From Pseudomonas rustica (GTDB lineage Bacteria; Pseudomonadota; Gammaproteobacteria; Pseudomonadales; Pseudomonadaceae), in contig NZ_JAGYHF010000001.1 of the NCBI RefSeq assembly GCF_018336155.1, positions 124,001 to 188,000 of the forward strand: DNA of 64,000 bases. The letters are read 5' to 3'. The notes under the pieces were generated by a model. It saw only the letters and a program-made list of their open reading frames with translations. It was not told the DNA's origin and did not search any database. The translations under genes and the position numbers were made by a program. Shown piece after piece: positions 1 through 9,010 of this stretch; the first letter of the stretch is position 1; each line of letters opens with the position of its first letter.

Positions 1-345
1 ATTCGCTTCTCAATCGACGACTTTGGCACTGGTTACTCGTCGCTGGCCTACTTGCAGCAACTATCACTGGATCAATTGAAGATCGACCAGTCTTTTGTTC
101 GCGAGTTGCCGGGGGACTCAAACAGTCTTGCAATCGTCCGAGCCATCTTTGCCTTGGCCAATAGTCTGCAGCTCGAGATAATTGCCGAAGGGGTGGAGAG
201 TCAAGAGCAACACATCGCTCTACTGGAGCTCGGCTGCCGGAGCTTCCAGGGCTACCTCTTCGGCCGACCAATGCCGCTGATCGAGTTTGAGCGTCTAATG
301 CTGACGCATTCTATGAAAGTTGAGAGTGAAGTCCCTATGCTTTAA
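1..345 (+). CDS. EAL-domain c-di-GMP phosphodiesterase, C-terminal part (cut by window edge)
   Basis: The reading frame is open from base 1, so the gene starts outside the window and only its last 114 residues are seen. EAL phosphodiesterases hydrolyse cyclic-di-GMP to pGpG. Visible family motifs are DDFGTGYSSL near the start, LKIDQSF (the lysine-aspartate metal/catalytic strand), AEGVE and the closing QGYLFGRPMP. The catalytic lysine and glutamate positions at this end look intact. The protein ends about 20 residues after the EAL fold, with no further domain. What precedes the EAL domain (GGDEF, PAS or membrane part) cannot be known. The following 1.3 kb holds no recognisable gene. Confidence 0.85.
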   Translation: MRFSIDDFGTGYSSLAYLQQLSLDQLKIDQSFVRELPGDSNSLAIVRAIFALANSLQLEIIAEGVESQEQHIALLELGCRSFQGYLFGRPMPLIEFERLMLTHSMKVESEVPML

Positions 346-1627
346 ATGAGGCAGCGAATTCATGGCAGGCACAATTGCGGAGTGAGTCGCCTAGGCCACA
401 CAACGTTAAGACGTGAGGTCGATTTGGGCTTCGGCCCGAAGCAGCGATAGCGAATGTGGCTTAAACACCCAATTCGACAGACCGTTTGATGAACCTCTGC
501 AGGCGCTCCCCTCTCCAGTCGACTGATAAGCCGAACACAGCTCTCGTTTCCACCCTCGTCCTCAACATGTCCAGTGGGCGCTTAGAATCCAGCCCTCAAA
601 CCGGCAAGCTCATCCACTCCGTTGCAGCGGCGATGTTGTCCTCGAACAGGGTCAATGCTTACTTAAAGACAGCAATCAATGCTCAAGGGGTCGCTTTCGA
701 CTGCACTGAAACGTCCTTTGTATGCTTAACGCCCCCATGATGCCGGGGATACGCCGATAATCTGAGAAATGACCTGTCGGCCGACCTGCAGAATGCACGC
801 TATCAAATACCCGAAACGAAGGCCTAGGTGCATGAGGACATGACGTGTTGTCGTGGTCACTTAGATTTAAGTGCACACTATCTCTTGGCCTTGCAGGGCT
901 GAGTAGATGACTTGGCCGGACGGTGACATCTATCCGGGTAACTGGGCTTGAACAAAGCAACCATCCCAGTAGAACTCACCACTTGATCCATCACAATCAG
1001 AAAAGCGCTCGCGACAAATTTTCTTGCGTTTTGGCGTACTTTGCATCGAAAAAGATAATCTGCTTCAGGCGTCTCAGCCAGCTAGAGCGGTGCTTTTTTC
1101 ATCAGATCGAATGGTTTTTTTTCAGAGTTTCCTTAGGTGAAAATCAACTAACTCAGCCGACCAACTACCTAAGTTTTAAGCAAAATTGCCGTCATACTTA
1201 ACAACCGAGTTGAGCGCACAGAAAAAGCGCTACAAAGCAACTCGATTTGTTTCACCAAGTCGGTAGGTAATCCGCTGCGCGCAATCGCGCAATATTGGCG
1301 CGGGCGGATAGGCGCAGGCAAGCATTGCATTGAACGCAGCAGATGCTCAAGAGCTTCTTTCCCAGCAACGCAACCAACAGGATGTACACAGTTCATCTGG
1401 CACCATGTGTATCGAGCGCGTTACAACTTAATATAGATGCCATGGAAGAACAGCGCCAGTGATACGGAGTCAACTTGCACAGTTGCATGAGCGATCAGCA
1501 GCCGCTCCGGTTATTTACGCCAGCGCGATTCAAGCGTCAACAATCGGACTTAGCGGGCAGAATTCGATATTCGCTGTCGCGTGCGGCGGTGCACCTAAAA
1601 ACTGTACTTATGCACAGGAAGACACTC
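346..1627. other. long gap without recognisable gene
   Basis: About 1.28 kb between the EAL gene and the universal stress protein. Short open frames exist on both strands, but none has a convincing ribosome site, domain or Pseudomonas-like composition. A small hairpin (GGGC-TTCG-GCCC, 426-437) lies 80 bases after the EAL stop and could aid termination, but no T-run follows. The stretch looks like degraded or non-coding accessory DNA. Confidence 0.5.
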
Positions 1628-2560
1628 ATGCACACCATTCGCAACACCTTGGTGGTGGTGGATTCGAAGCAGCCTAAGGATCTGATCCTGAATAGAGCCA
1701 AAATGATTGCCAGGGCCACTCAGTCGCACCTGCATCTGCTGGCTTGCGACAAGGAACGCCACCACTGCTCCTACCTGAGCGACATGCAAAACGGCTTGGA
1801 ACAGGAGGGTTATAGCGTCAGCGCCCAGCAGGCCTGGCATGGGAGTTCACACAAGACCATCATCGCCGCCCAACAAGCGCAGGGATGCGGCCTGGTGATC
1901 AAGCAACACCTGCCCGACAACCCGCTGATGAAGGCCCTGCTCACCCCCGAGGACTGGAAGCTATTGCGATACTGCCCCAGCCCCGTGCTCATAGTAAAAA
2001 GCGCAACGCCTTGGAACGGTGGCACCATTCTCGCAGCCATCGATGCTGGCAGCAGTGACATGGAACATCGCGTCCTGCATTCCGGCATCGTCAGCCACGG
2101 TTATGACATCGCCACACTGGCCGGCGGCACTCTGCACATGTTGAGCGCCCACCCCTACCCCATGCTGTCGGCGGCCGATTCCGTCTTCCAACTCAAAGAA
2201 AGCATTCAGGCGCTCTATCGCGAACGGTGCAAGACGTTCCAGGCCGAATTCGACGTCAGCGACGAACGTCTGCACATCGAGGAAGGCCCTGCCGATGTGC
2301 TGATTCCGTACATCGCGCACAAGCTCGAAGCCGTGCTCACGGTGATCGGTAGCGTGGCTCGCACCGGACTATCCGGCGCATTGATCGGCAACACCGCTGA
2401 GATGATTCTGCACACCCTGGACAGCGACGTACTGGTGCTCAAACCGGACGACATCATTACCCACCTGGAGGAACTGGCCGCCCCATCACCCAGTACATCG
2501 GCAGATACTGCGGCATCCTCTTGGCCATATAATCACCATAATCATCGGCCACATACTTAG
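1628..2560 (+). CDS. universal stress protein with two tandem Usp domains
   Basis: A 310-residue protein of the UspA superfamily, cytoplasmic ATP-binding or signalling proteins that in pseudomonads often accompany anaerobic or stress metabolism. The N-terminal Usp half opens with NTLVVVDSKQP and ends in PVLIVKS. The second half begins at ILAAIDAG and closes with the typical GNTAEMILHTLDSDVLVLKP, whose G-N-T-A-E loop is the family's nucleotide/phosphate contact. ATG 1628 was chosen because AGGAA stands 8 bases upstream and the Usp fold starts there; the frame is open further upstream but without homology. The C-terminal 30 residues are a low-complexity His/Ser tail. It stands alone, with no partner in an operon. 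Confidence 0.85.
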   Translation: MHTIRNTLVVVDSKQPKDLILNRAKMIARATQSHLHLLACDKERHHCSYLSDMQNGLEQEGYSVSAQQAWHGSSHKTIIAAQQAQGCGLVIKQHLPDNPLMKALLTPEDWKLLRYCPSPVLIVKSATPWNGGTILAAIDAGSSDMEHRVLHSGIVSHGYDIATLAGGTLHMLSAHPYPMLSAADSVFQLKESIQALYRERCKTFQAEFDVSDERLHIEEGPADVLIPYIAHKLEAVLTVIGSVARTGLSGALIGNTAEMILHTLDSDVLVLKPDDIITHLEELAAPSPSTSADTAASSWPYNHHNHRPHT

Positions 2561-2716
2561 GAGTTAGTCAACTGAACCGGCAAACCCTCTGCCTTGGCAT
2601 ATGAGTTTAACCATGCAGATTCACTCAGTAAGCAAGACCTGCCGTCCTGCTAGCCAGCGCCAAGAAGAAGGCGAGGCGCTCCCGCGCCGGAGCCAGTTAG
2701 CAGCCTTGTCCGCAGG

Positions 2717-3538
2717 ATGCTAGTGCTGTTTGTTTACCGGAGCGAATTGCGGCAATTGCGGTTGAGCGATTGGGCATTCGCCGCGCTACTGGGCTTCTTA
2801 GGATACATCGGCTACTTCTTCCTGATCACCACTGCGGTCTTGGCTGCTGGGCCGGTGATCCCTCCGGTGATGATGGGGTCAGTACCGATCGTGCTCGCGA
2901 TTGCCGGCAACTTGCGAAGCTCCAGCGTGCCCTGGCGCGCTATTGCCGGGCCACTGTTGGTAGCGGCATTGGGCATAAGTTTGGTCAACCTGAGCGTGTT
3001 TGACTTTAGCAGCGCGACGGTGGTGCGCCCTACAACTTCAATACTATTTGGGCTGCTCGCAACGTTGTTGGCGATCGGATTTTGGACTGGTTTTGGCCTA
3101 TTAAATGAAAGTGCTTTGGCTCAACGCCCAAGCATGTCCCCCATGCTTTGGTCGGCCATGCTGATCTTCATTTGTAGCGTCGAAATGCTGGCCTTCATCC
3201 CAGTTGGGCTGTACTTGAAACTGTCCCACTTCGCTAGCCAGCCGAGCGGGTTAGCAGGTACCCAGGCGTTAATAGTTTGTGGGTTAATTCAGGGGGTAGG
3301 GGCCACGCTTGCATGTGCCTGGGCATGGTGTATCGCAACTCGACGCCTACCTCTGGCTCTAAGCGGGCAATTGATCGCCAGCGAAACCCTTTACGCGACT
3401 GCGATGGGCCTGACCATCAACCAGGGCGGGCCCTCTCCTATGGAAGCGCTTGGGACAGGGTTGCTATTCGTAGGCGTGGTGTGGGCTATACGCGCTTTTT
3501 ATCGCAGGCAAATACGTATCGAGAGCATGGCGGGATAA
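2717..3538 (+). CDS. EamA-family (DMT) transporter, apparently N-terminally shortened
   Basis: A 273-residue hydrophobic protein of the EamA/RhaT drug-metabolite transporter type, an inner-membrane exporter family. About eight membrane segments are visible, and the second EamA repeat is marked by LALSGQLIASETLYATAMG and a closing LLFVGVVWAIRAFYRRQ. Complete members have about ten segments and 290-310 residues. Here the frame opens directly at the end of segment 2 (MLVLFVYRSELRQLRLSDW), and upstream the frame closes at 2651 without an alternative start. No good ribosome site precedes ATG 2717. I infer that the 5' end was lost in a rearrangement, so this may be a pseudogene. The substrate cannot be told. 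Confidence 0.65.
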   Translation: MLVLFVYRSELRQLRLSDWAFAALLGFLGYIGYFFLITTAVLAAGPVIPPVMMGSVPIVLAIAGNLRSSSVPWRAIAGPLLVAALGISLVNLSVFDFSSATVVRPTTSILFGLLATLLAIGFWTGFGLLNESALAQRPSMSPMLWSAMLIFICSVEMLAFIPVGLYLKLSHFASQPSGLAGTQALIVCGLIQGVGATLACAWAWCIATRRLPLALSGQLIASETLYATAMGLTINQGGPSPMEALGTGLLFVGVVWAIRAFYRRQIRIESMAG

Positions 3539-3571
3539 CTGGTCTTAGCCGAAATTGCCGGCATGGGCATT

Positions 3572-3769
3572 TCAGGTATCCACTTTGGATTGATCTGACC
3601 GTCGAACAGTTGGACACTTAACAGCGTAGTGTGCAGAGGGTGCTTCACGGACAAACTCCAACGCATCATCACAACCTTCTTCCGCCAATCGTTCCACAAG
3701 CGTGTCCATATCGCTCTCGTCAGACGTCAGTTCGTAATTGAGGGTGAAGGAAAAGACCATCTCGAACAC
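3572..3769 (-). pseudogene. remnant of a small conserved Pseudomonas protein
   Basis: The 65-codon frame starts MVFSFTLNYELTSDE and continues with DTLVERLAEEGCDDAL, which I recognise as the start of a small Pseudomonas family in which GCDDAL is normally followed by a glycine-rich stretch before LEF-REA. Here GCDDAL runs straight into EFVREAPSAH, as if about ten codons were deleted, and the sequence after it no longer resembles the family. It therefore looks like a decayed copy. The function of the intact family is unknown to me. Confidence 0.4.
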
Positions 3770-3999
3770 TCCGCTTCAGCAAGGCTCTACCCGAAGATGC
3801 AATAGCCGGGCCCTGCTGGCCCGAAGCATCGACTATAGGAAAAATGGCTCAACATGGCACCTACTGCCGAACCGTGCTTCATGCGATAAGAGGCATGGTG
3901 TACCGTTATAAATTGTCTCAGCTTAAGCCCGTCCCGATCTTGAAGTCGCCTCCTTTTACCGGTACTTGTAGGGCACCAATCTCATGCACGGAAGCAACC

Positions 4000-4203
4000 A
4001 TGCACCCAAGATTCAGAGTGATTGAAACCACCACACTCGACGATGGCAGCACGCGATACCGAGTCGTCGATCTTGTAGAAGGAGGCTCAGACAGCAAGCA
4101 TGGAGTCTTCAAGGTCAGGAAAGAGGCAGAGGCTGTCTGCTCGCTCCTGAATGCTGAGCATCCACATCAAAATGGGGTAGGTCGTACGTCCATGAGCTTC
4201 TGA
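4000..4203 (+). CDS. small hypothetical protein (67 aa)
   Basis: A 67-residue protein starting at ATG 4000 with GGAAG upstream. Its layout is an RFRVIETT strand, a GSTRYRVVD strand, a short loop and an amphipathic helix rich in KEAEAVCSLLN. I do not recognise a named family. The gene at 4258-4497 on the other strand has the same layout (R-F-V-V, G-S-M-R, EEAETECQRLN), so the two are probably distant paralogues arranged convergently. Both are soluble. Their surroundings are decayed accessory DNA, so no pathway can be proposed. Confidence 0.55.
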   Translation: MHPRFRVIETTTLDDGSTRYRVVDLVEGGSDSKHGVFKVRKEAEAVCSLLNAEHPHQNGVGRTSMSF

Positions 4204-4257
4204 TCCACTTGCCTCGAAACGTCAAACACTTGATACCTTCTTGAGGATGAAAATGCC

Positions 4258-4497
4258 CTATCGCGCAGTCATGGGTTCTCGATCCGTGAGTACGTTTTGA
4301 AGGCGCTCCAAGTTCAGTCGCTGGCACTCAGTCTCGGCTTCTTCTCGGGCCTGGTAGGTAGTCGCCAAGCGTAGCTTCTCTTCGTTGTCATAGATGTTGA
4401 AACCTATGGGTGCAGTCTCGCAGTAGAAGCGCACTCCATTACGCATTGATCCCGTTTCTGTTGGTATTGCAGGGACAACAACAAATCTCGAAATCAT
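4258..4497 (-). CDS. small hypothetical protein (79 aa), paralogue-like to 4000-4203
   Basis: A 79-residue protein. ATG 4497 was chosen because GGAGAGGG lies 8 bases upstream; a GTG seven codons earlier is possible. The sequence runs ISRFVVVPA, a GSMRNGVRFY strand, DNEEKLRLATTYQ, then the helix REEAETECQRLNLERLQN. The strand-strand-helix pattern ending in a charged helix with E-A-E-x-x-C-x-x-L-N matches the convergent neighbour. The family is not recognised and no catalytic motif is visible. It is probably a real gene given the ribosome site and the shared pattern. Confidence 0.5.
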   Translation of the reverse strand: MISRFVVVPAIPTETGSMRNGVRFYCETAPIGFNIYDNEEKLRLATTYQAREEAETECQRLNLERLQNVLTDREPMTAR

Positions 4498-5010
4498 CTT
4501 CACGCCCTCTCCAAGCACTTCCTCACTATTAACGGCTATGAGCCACTACAGCAAGTCTTCGCCATCAGTTTCCGATGACAAGCACAAGCGGCCTTGGAAT
4601 GGTTCTCGATAAGATCTACAACGGGGATATCGCGAGAGCGCGACAGCTGGACGGTGCTTACCTTGGCCCACAAATTCAGCAACTGCAAACAGGTATGGCC
4701 AGCCTTGGGCCACTCGGCATTATAGTGGCAGGGACGATGTAGTTGAACTCTGCGCCCCTAGTCAACCCGCCAATGACGTTTGTCGCGACCTAGACCAACT
4801 CGGATGCCGGGCGCTTCCTGCCTTTTGAAGGCTCAATTTGCGCATTTATTACTAAGTCACCGGTGAAAAATTGGTACTAGCTTCATTCACTCTTACGACA
4901 CCCTTCCGAGCGAAGACACTCTCCTCCTTATCGTAGTGAATCACCGATTCAACACTGGTATTCTCGCCGCCACGTTCGCCAATCATTAAGGGATGAAGGC
5001 GAAAATAGAA
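4498..5010. other. gap without recognisable gene
   Basis: About 510 bases between the small protein gene and the terminator hairpin. A 47-codon frame from about 4598 has no ribosome site or recognisable motif. Nothing else is supported here. Confidence 0.4.
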
Positions 5011-5047
5011 GCCCCGAAGTCGCGAACCTTCGGGGCTTTGCTTTTTT
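5011..5047 (+). terminator. Rho-independent terminator
   Basis: The stem GCCCCGAAG pairs with CTTCGGGGC (5011-5035) around a short loop and is followed by TTTGCTTTTTT. It is a textbook intrinsic terminator for plus-strand transcription, yet no intact plus-strand gene precedes it within 800 bases. This suggests that the gene it served has been lost. Confidence 0.75.
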
Positions 5048-5128
5048 GTATCACTGTCACCGTAATTGGTCAGCGAATACCACCGCTTAACTCGCGGCAT
5101 CAGCTCGCCTAACCATAACCAACGAGGT

Positions 5129-5312
5129 TTAAGCGTTCTTTTTTTGCAGGCTTTTCAGACGCTGAGCAGCTCGCTGCACCGCAGCCATCTTTTCTGGGCA
5201 TTTCATGCGCTTCCATTTTTTGATGTCCTCCTTGGTACGACCACAGCTCAGGCACAGTTCACTATTCAGTTAGCAAACGGAAATACAGGGGGTTTTCGAT
5301 ATCCTTGGCCAT
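5129..5312 (-). pseudogene. DUF1289 family protein, frameshifted and with a nonsense codon
   Basis: Read on the minus strand from ATG 5312, the sequence gives MAKDIENP and then breaks. If one extra C in a run of C is ignored, the frame continues with CISVC, a stop codon where a glutamine codon (CAA to TAA) is expected, then LNSELCLSCGRTKEDI, KKWKRMKCPEKMAAVQ and a basic end at 5129. This is the DUF1289 small cysteine protein family (C-x3-C ... C-x2-C-G-R-T/S). Two independent lesions, a +1 frameshift and a nonsense change, make it a pseudogene. Confidence 0.8.
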
Positions 5313-5356
5313 GCTTCAACTCCCAGCAAAGCTTCACCGATTCAAGAAAGCCTCCC

Positions 5357-6169
5357 ATGTATAAAACAAAGAGTCGTCAAAGAATGTGGCCAAATATAGC
5401 TCCGATCCTTCTGACTTGCACACTACAGCTCCTGACAGCGAGCGCCTGCATCGCACAAGAGACGCGCGAGACGCTCACAATCATGGTCGAAGATGCCGCC
5501 GCACCATGGTCAAAGAGTGATGGCACAGGTTACGCCAATGACGTGGTTGTAGCCGCCTTCAAAGAGATGGGGATAGAGGTTCGACTAAGAGTAGTGCCGT
5601 ATTCACGCTGTAAGTACATGGTTCTCAGTGGCCAAGTCGCCGCCTGCTTCAACATGAGCTGGCAACCCGAATTCGAGGGCAAGATCAAGCTGGCTGCACA
5701 GCCGATTTTCAAAGTAAGTAACGACGTATTCGAACATATCAATACTCCCTTGCCGAAGCCTCCAGATGGAAAATGTGTTTTGCCGCCCGGCACTGTCGTT
5801 GGCATCACCAGAGACTATGAATACTCTGCCCAGGTGACGGCGCTCCAGACCTCAGGGGTGGTGCTCGAGAACTCAATCTCCGATTTAACAAGCTTGCAAA
5901 AACTCGCTGCTCGGCGTTTTCAGGCGGTATTGGTGATGAGCAATGACCTTGAGACCAGAAATCAAAAAGCCATACAGTCGGGCACTGAGGATTTAGTGCG
6001 CTTCGCCTTCAATTGCGGAATGCTGGACTCCACGATTGGCTTTAGCTTGACCCATCCAGACGGATTGCGAGCGCTGGAGATGTATGACGAGGGCTATCGA
6101 CGCATCAAGGCCAACGGTGCCCTCAAGGATATTCACATGCGCTGGTTTCCTTGGCTTCATTGGCCTTGA
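5357..6169 (+). CDS. periplasmic substrate-binding protein (SBP_bac_3 type)
   Basis: A 270-residue exported protein. A basic start, a hydrophobic segment (ILLTCTLQLLTASACIAQ) and a likely cleavage after CIAQ form the signal peptide. The mature part begins ETLTIMVEDAAAPWSKSDGTGYANDVVVAAFKEMG, here split only for reading, and follows the family-3 extracellular solute-binding fold with a second lobe ending in a YDEGYRRIKANGALKDI helix. No ABC permease is adjacent. Stand-alone members in pseudomonads often act as sensors or orphans. ATG 5357 was chosen because it gives a normal signal peptide, although its ribosome site is weak. It converges with the diguanylate cyclase gene. Confidence 0.75.
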   Translation: MYKTKSRQRMWPNIAPILLTCTLQLLTASACIAQETRETLTIMVEDAAAPWSKSDGTGYANDVVVAAFKEMGIEVRLRVVPYSRCKYMVLSGQVAACFNMSWQPEFEGKIKLAAQPIFKVSNDVFEHINTPLPKPPDGKCVLPPGTVVGITRDYEYSAQVTALQTSGVVLENSISDLTSLQKLAARRFQAVLVMSNDLETRNQKAIQSGTEDLVRFAFNCGMLDSTIGFSLTHPDGLRALEMYDEGYRRIKANGALKDIHMRWFPWLHWP

Positions 6170-6215
6170 CCATACGACTGCGGTGTTCGCAAGCAACATA
6201 GTATGGGTAACCATC

Positions 6216-7775
6216 TCAAGTTTCAGGGGACTCGGTCATCGCCACTCCTTTGCGCCCCAGTTGTTTAACGCCGTACATTGCCTGATCCGCCGCTTTCAGC
6301 AACGAACTCAGACTTTGGCCATGATTGGGACACAGAGAGACTCCGATACTGCACGACAGTGTTAGCTCTCCTGCGCTTGTCGCTACTGTCTGCGCAATGG
6401 TTTCCAGTACCCTCTCAGCGTACTGCTCAGCACTCTCTGGGTTGATAAGATCCGTGATCAGAATCACGAATTCATCTCCGCCGTAGCGTGCGACGGTGTC
6501 ACAAGAACGAGTGACCTGAAGCATGCGATTCGCGACTGCCTTGAGAACCTGGTCACCGACCTCATGGCCATGCTTATCGTTAATGTCCTTGAAATGATCC
6601 AGATCGATCAACAGTACGGCAAACGCAGTCCCACTCAATGTCCAGTTTGAGAGGGCCTGATCAAAACGATCGGCGAAGAGGTAGCGATTCGGCAGTTGGG
6701 TTAGAACATCATGGGTGGCGAGATAAGCCGAGCGTTCGAGTTCAATCTCGGCTCTTTCGATCGCTTTGAAATGCCGAATCAACACCACCGGCATCAGTAC
6801 AAATGCCCCCGCGAGAACCGCGAGGATTATCAACGTTTCCGCAGTGAGAATATCCCCTAATCGCAACTGACGCTCAAACAACAAGGTCATAGGTTGTGAA
6901 GAACTTGTGATCTCTACTCGGTCAGCCAGAGCCGGCAAGAGGAGGCGATCCAGGATACCGGCTTGCTTGATCTCTGTTGTAAAGACATTGCTTTCAGATC
7001 CTGCAGCGGTTTTCAGGACAGCACTGACGCTAACCAGGGGATCTACGTTCGCATAATTCACCGCATCCTGTAGCGCACTCGTCTTGATCAAAAGCAAAGA
7101 CACCATCGTGCTGCCAAAGAAATTGGGGCGGGTATTCTCTCGCGCCTGTTCAGGCCGACTGACGGACTGCATCAGAATGTAAGCGCTACCGCCCTCGTAC
7201 ATTGAGAAAACCGGTGATACCACAGGTTTCTGGCTACTGTGGGTTCGAGCCAGCGCATAGGAGAGATAGGCGACGGTTTCCAGCCTGACACCATAGATCG
7301 AGCTGGATTCAGGGAGTAACGGGTACATGAACAATACAGGCCAAGTCTCGCTGAGATACACCTGAGGTTGTGCAGGTTGATGAGTGAGGCTGGGGAAGTC
7401 CTTGAGTTCAAAGTCTGGCCGCCAGGTACGCCGCAATAGATCTTCGAACGCAGCCTGTTCGCCGATGGGTACCGCCCTCGCCGCCTCGAGCATGTAAATA
7501 TGAGGGTAAGCGGATAAAACGGCTGCTGCGTAGCGGGCCGTCGCATCCGTATCGCTTTGATCGACAGCCTGGAGAAATGCAGAGAAACCGGCCAACACTG
7601 CCTCATTGGTATCAAGCTGTTTACGCACAATGCCGGAAATATTCTGCACGTACTCCGAGAAACGCTTTTCTGTACGTTGAGTCTCGGACTTCAGCAGTAA
7701 CAGGGCTGAAAAGCCAACCAATCCGACAGCGAGGATAATGAACCCTGCCAAGGAGCTGCGCCGCTTAGTAAACAT
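6216..7775 (-). CDS. membrane diguanylate cyclase (CHASE-GGDEF)
   Basis: A 519-residue inner-membrane protein that makes cyclic-di-GMP from two GTP. After a short basic N-terminus come membrane segment 1 (GFIILAVGLVGFSALLLL), a periplasmic CHASE-type sensor of about 250 residues (GFSAFLQAVDQSD, then YPHIYMLEAARAVP), membrane segment 2 (LIILAVLAGAFVLMPVVLI) and a GGDEF domain with THDVLTQLPNR and ARYGGDEFVIL. The active-site GGDEF is intact, and an RxxD inhibitory I-site (RSCD) stands five residues before it, so product feedback is expected. ATG 7775 is preferred because it puts a short basic segment before the membrane helix; an upstream ATG at 7847 is also in frame. Neither has a strong ribosome site. 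Confidence 0.85.
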   Translation of the reverse strand: MFTKRRSSLAGFIILAVGLVGFSALLLLKSETQRTEKRFSEYVQNISGIVRKQLDTNEAVLAGFSAFLQAVDQSDTDATARYAAAVLSAYPHIYMLEAARAVPIGEQAAFEDLLRRTWRPDFELKDFPSLTHQPAQPQVYLSETWPVLFMYPLLPESSSIYGVRLETVAYLSYALARTHSSQKPVVSPVFSMYEGGSAYILMQSVSRPEQARENTRPNFFGSTMVSLLLIKTSALQDAVNYANVDPLVSVSAVLKTAAGSESNVFTTEIKQAGILDRLLLPALADRVEITSSSQPMTLLFERQLRLGDILTAETLIILAVLAGAFVLMPVVLIRHFKAIERAEIELERSAYLATHDVLTQLPNRYLFADRFDQALSNWTLSGTAFAVLLIDLDHFKDINDKHGHEVGDQVLKAVANRMLQVTRSCDTVARYGGDEFVILITDLINPESAEQYAERVLETIAQTVATSAGELTLSCSIGVSLCPNHGQSLSSLLKAADQAMYGVKQLGRKGVAMTESPET

Positions 7776-8119
7776 CACTTTAGGGATTCCAAGGCACAGA
7801 GGGAGATGGGGGCTGAGCGACCGATATGATGCCGATTTGAAGGTCATTGAGTATTGAAAACAATTCCCAAGGGATCAGATCTGATGCGCATATTTGCGAT
7901 TCAAAAATGATGCTGGGCACGGTTACATCTCCCTAAAAATGGCGTAGCAGGCTTTCGGATTCATGCTCAGCACTGCCTCTGCCCCTTTCGCATGTGCCCG
8001 AAAGACCACTTTTCGAGCTACATTTGCATGCTTGCTACGTGGTCACCACTGCAACGAAATTCATTCTAGGGCAATTTGCCATCATGCGCTGTGTCAGGTG
8101 CAATTCTTTTGGTTCGAGT
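7776..8119. other. gap without recognisable gene
   Basis: About 340 bases upstream of the diguanylate cyclase and downstream of the truncated kinase, both on the minus strand. No gene, repeat or convincing promoter was identified. Confidence 0.35.
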
Positions 8120-8947
8120 TCAGGCGTTTTTAAGAGGGAATTCCAAGTGAAAGCTCGTACCTGCTTCAGTGCTGTCAACGGAAACGTGACCGCCATGCAG
8201 TTGCATGATTGAGCGAACAATGGCCAATCCCAAACCACCGGAATCGTCGGGTTGATTGCGTGATGGGTCACACCGGTAAAAGCGCTCAAACAAGCGCGGT
8301 AGATGTTCTGCAGCAATCCGCTCGCCGTGGTTGTGCACCGTGATTTGGAACCTGTCACCTGAAATCTCGCTGCTGACGGTCACTGCAGACGCGGGAGTCG
8401 CGTAGCGCAGCGCGTTGGCCAGCAAGTTAGCCAATGCGCGACGGATCAAGCCTGGATCCCCCAGCAACTGACCCTGAGTCTGGTTTATCAGTTGCACATC
8501 TCGCTCCTGTGCCACTCCGTCGAAATACTCACAGAGTTGCTCAATCAGATCGTGCAGGTTGATTTGCTCGACTGTTACGCAAGCGTTTGGCTGCTCGGTG
8601 CGAGCAAGAAACAGCATGCTGTCGATCATTCGGGCCAGCCTTTCATACTCTTCCTGATTGGAAACCAGCAGGTTCTGATAGTCCTCGATCGAGCGACTGC
8701 GCCTCAGGGCTTGCTGGGTATGACCCATCAGGTTACCGAGCGGGGTTCGCATCTCATGGGCGAGGTCTTCCGAGAAGCGTGAAAGCTGGGCGAATCCGTC
8801 CTCAAGGCGTGCAAGCATCTGGTTAAGGGCACTAGAGAGCAGTTTGAGCTCATTCAGCTCATTGAATGTAGACGCTGACGCCGAATCGACCCACGTGCTG
8901 ACGCAAGACTGCCCTACCCCAAGTAGGCAGAAATCCAGCATAGGCAA
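8120..8947 (-). pseudogene. heavy-metal-type (CusS-like) sensor histidine kinase, 5'-truncated
   Basis: The frame encodes the C-terminal half of a CusS/IrlS-type kinase. It has a HAMP end with ALNQMLARLEDGFAQLSRF, the phospho-acceptor box SEDLAHEMRTPLGNLMG, the N box ALANLLANALRYA, and the G boxes DDSGGLGLAIV and a closing GTSFHLEFPL. The sensor region and both membrane segments that complete 450-480-residue members carry are missing. Recognisable homology starts around STWVDSASA (about base 8900), and the codons before it look random. No paired response regulator follows. A soluble kinase core could still be made from an internal start, but I read it as a remnant cut at an island or rearrangement boundary. 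Confidence 0.75.
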
Positions 8948-9010
8948 TGGCTCGCGAGGAATAAGACTGGGTCAGTGACATCTCGGCCACTGGGTCAATT
9001 CGGCGTCAGC
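8874..9010. repeat. 19-bp inverted repeat at the kinase breakpoint
   Basis: GCTGACGCCGAATCGACCC at 8874-8892 is repeated in inverse orientation at 8992-9010 with a single mismatch, separated by about 100 bases. One arm lies inside the truncated kinase reading frame and the other in the non-coding sequence beyond it. The arrangement suggests an inverted duplication produced when the kinase was broken. Confidence 0.6.

Noticed and set aside
4598..4741. 47-codon plus-strand frame
   Set aside because: No ribosome site, no family and no neighbouring gene to support it.
4852..5100. 82-codon minus-strand frame over the orphan terminator
   Set aside because: The intrinsic terminator hairpin lies inside it and the translation resembles no protein.
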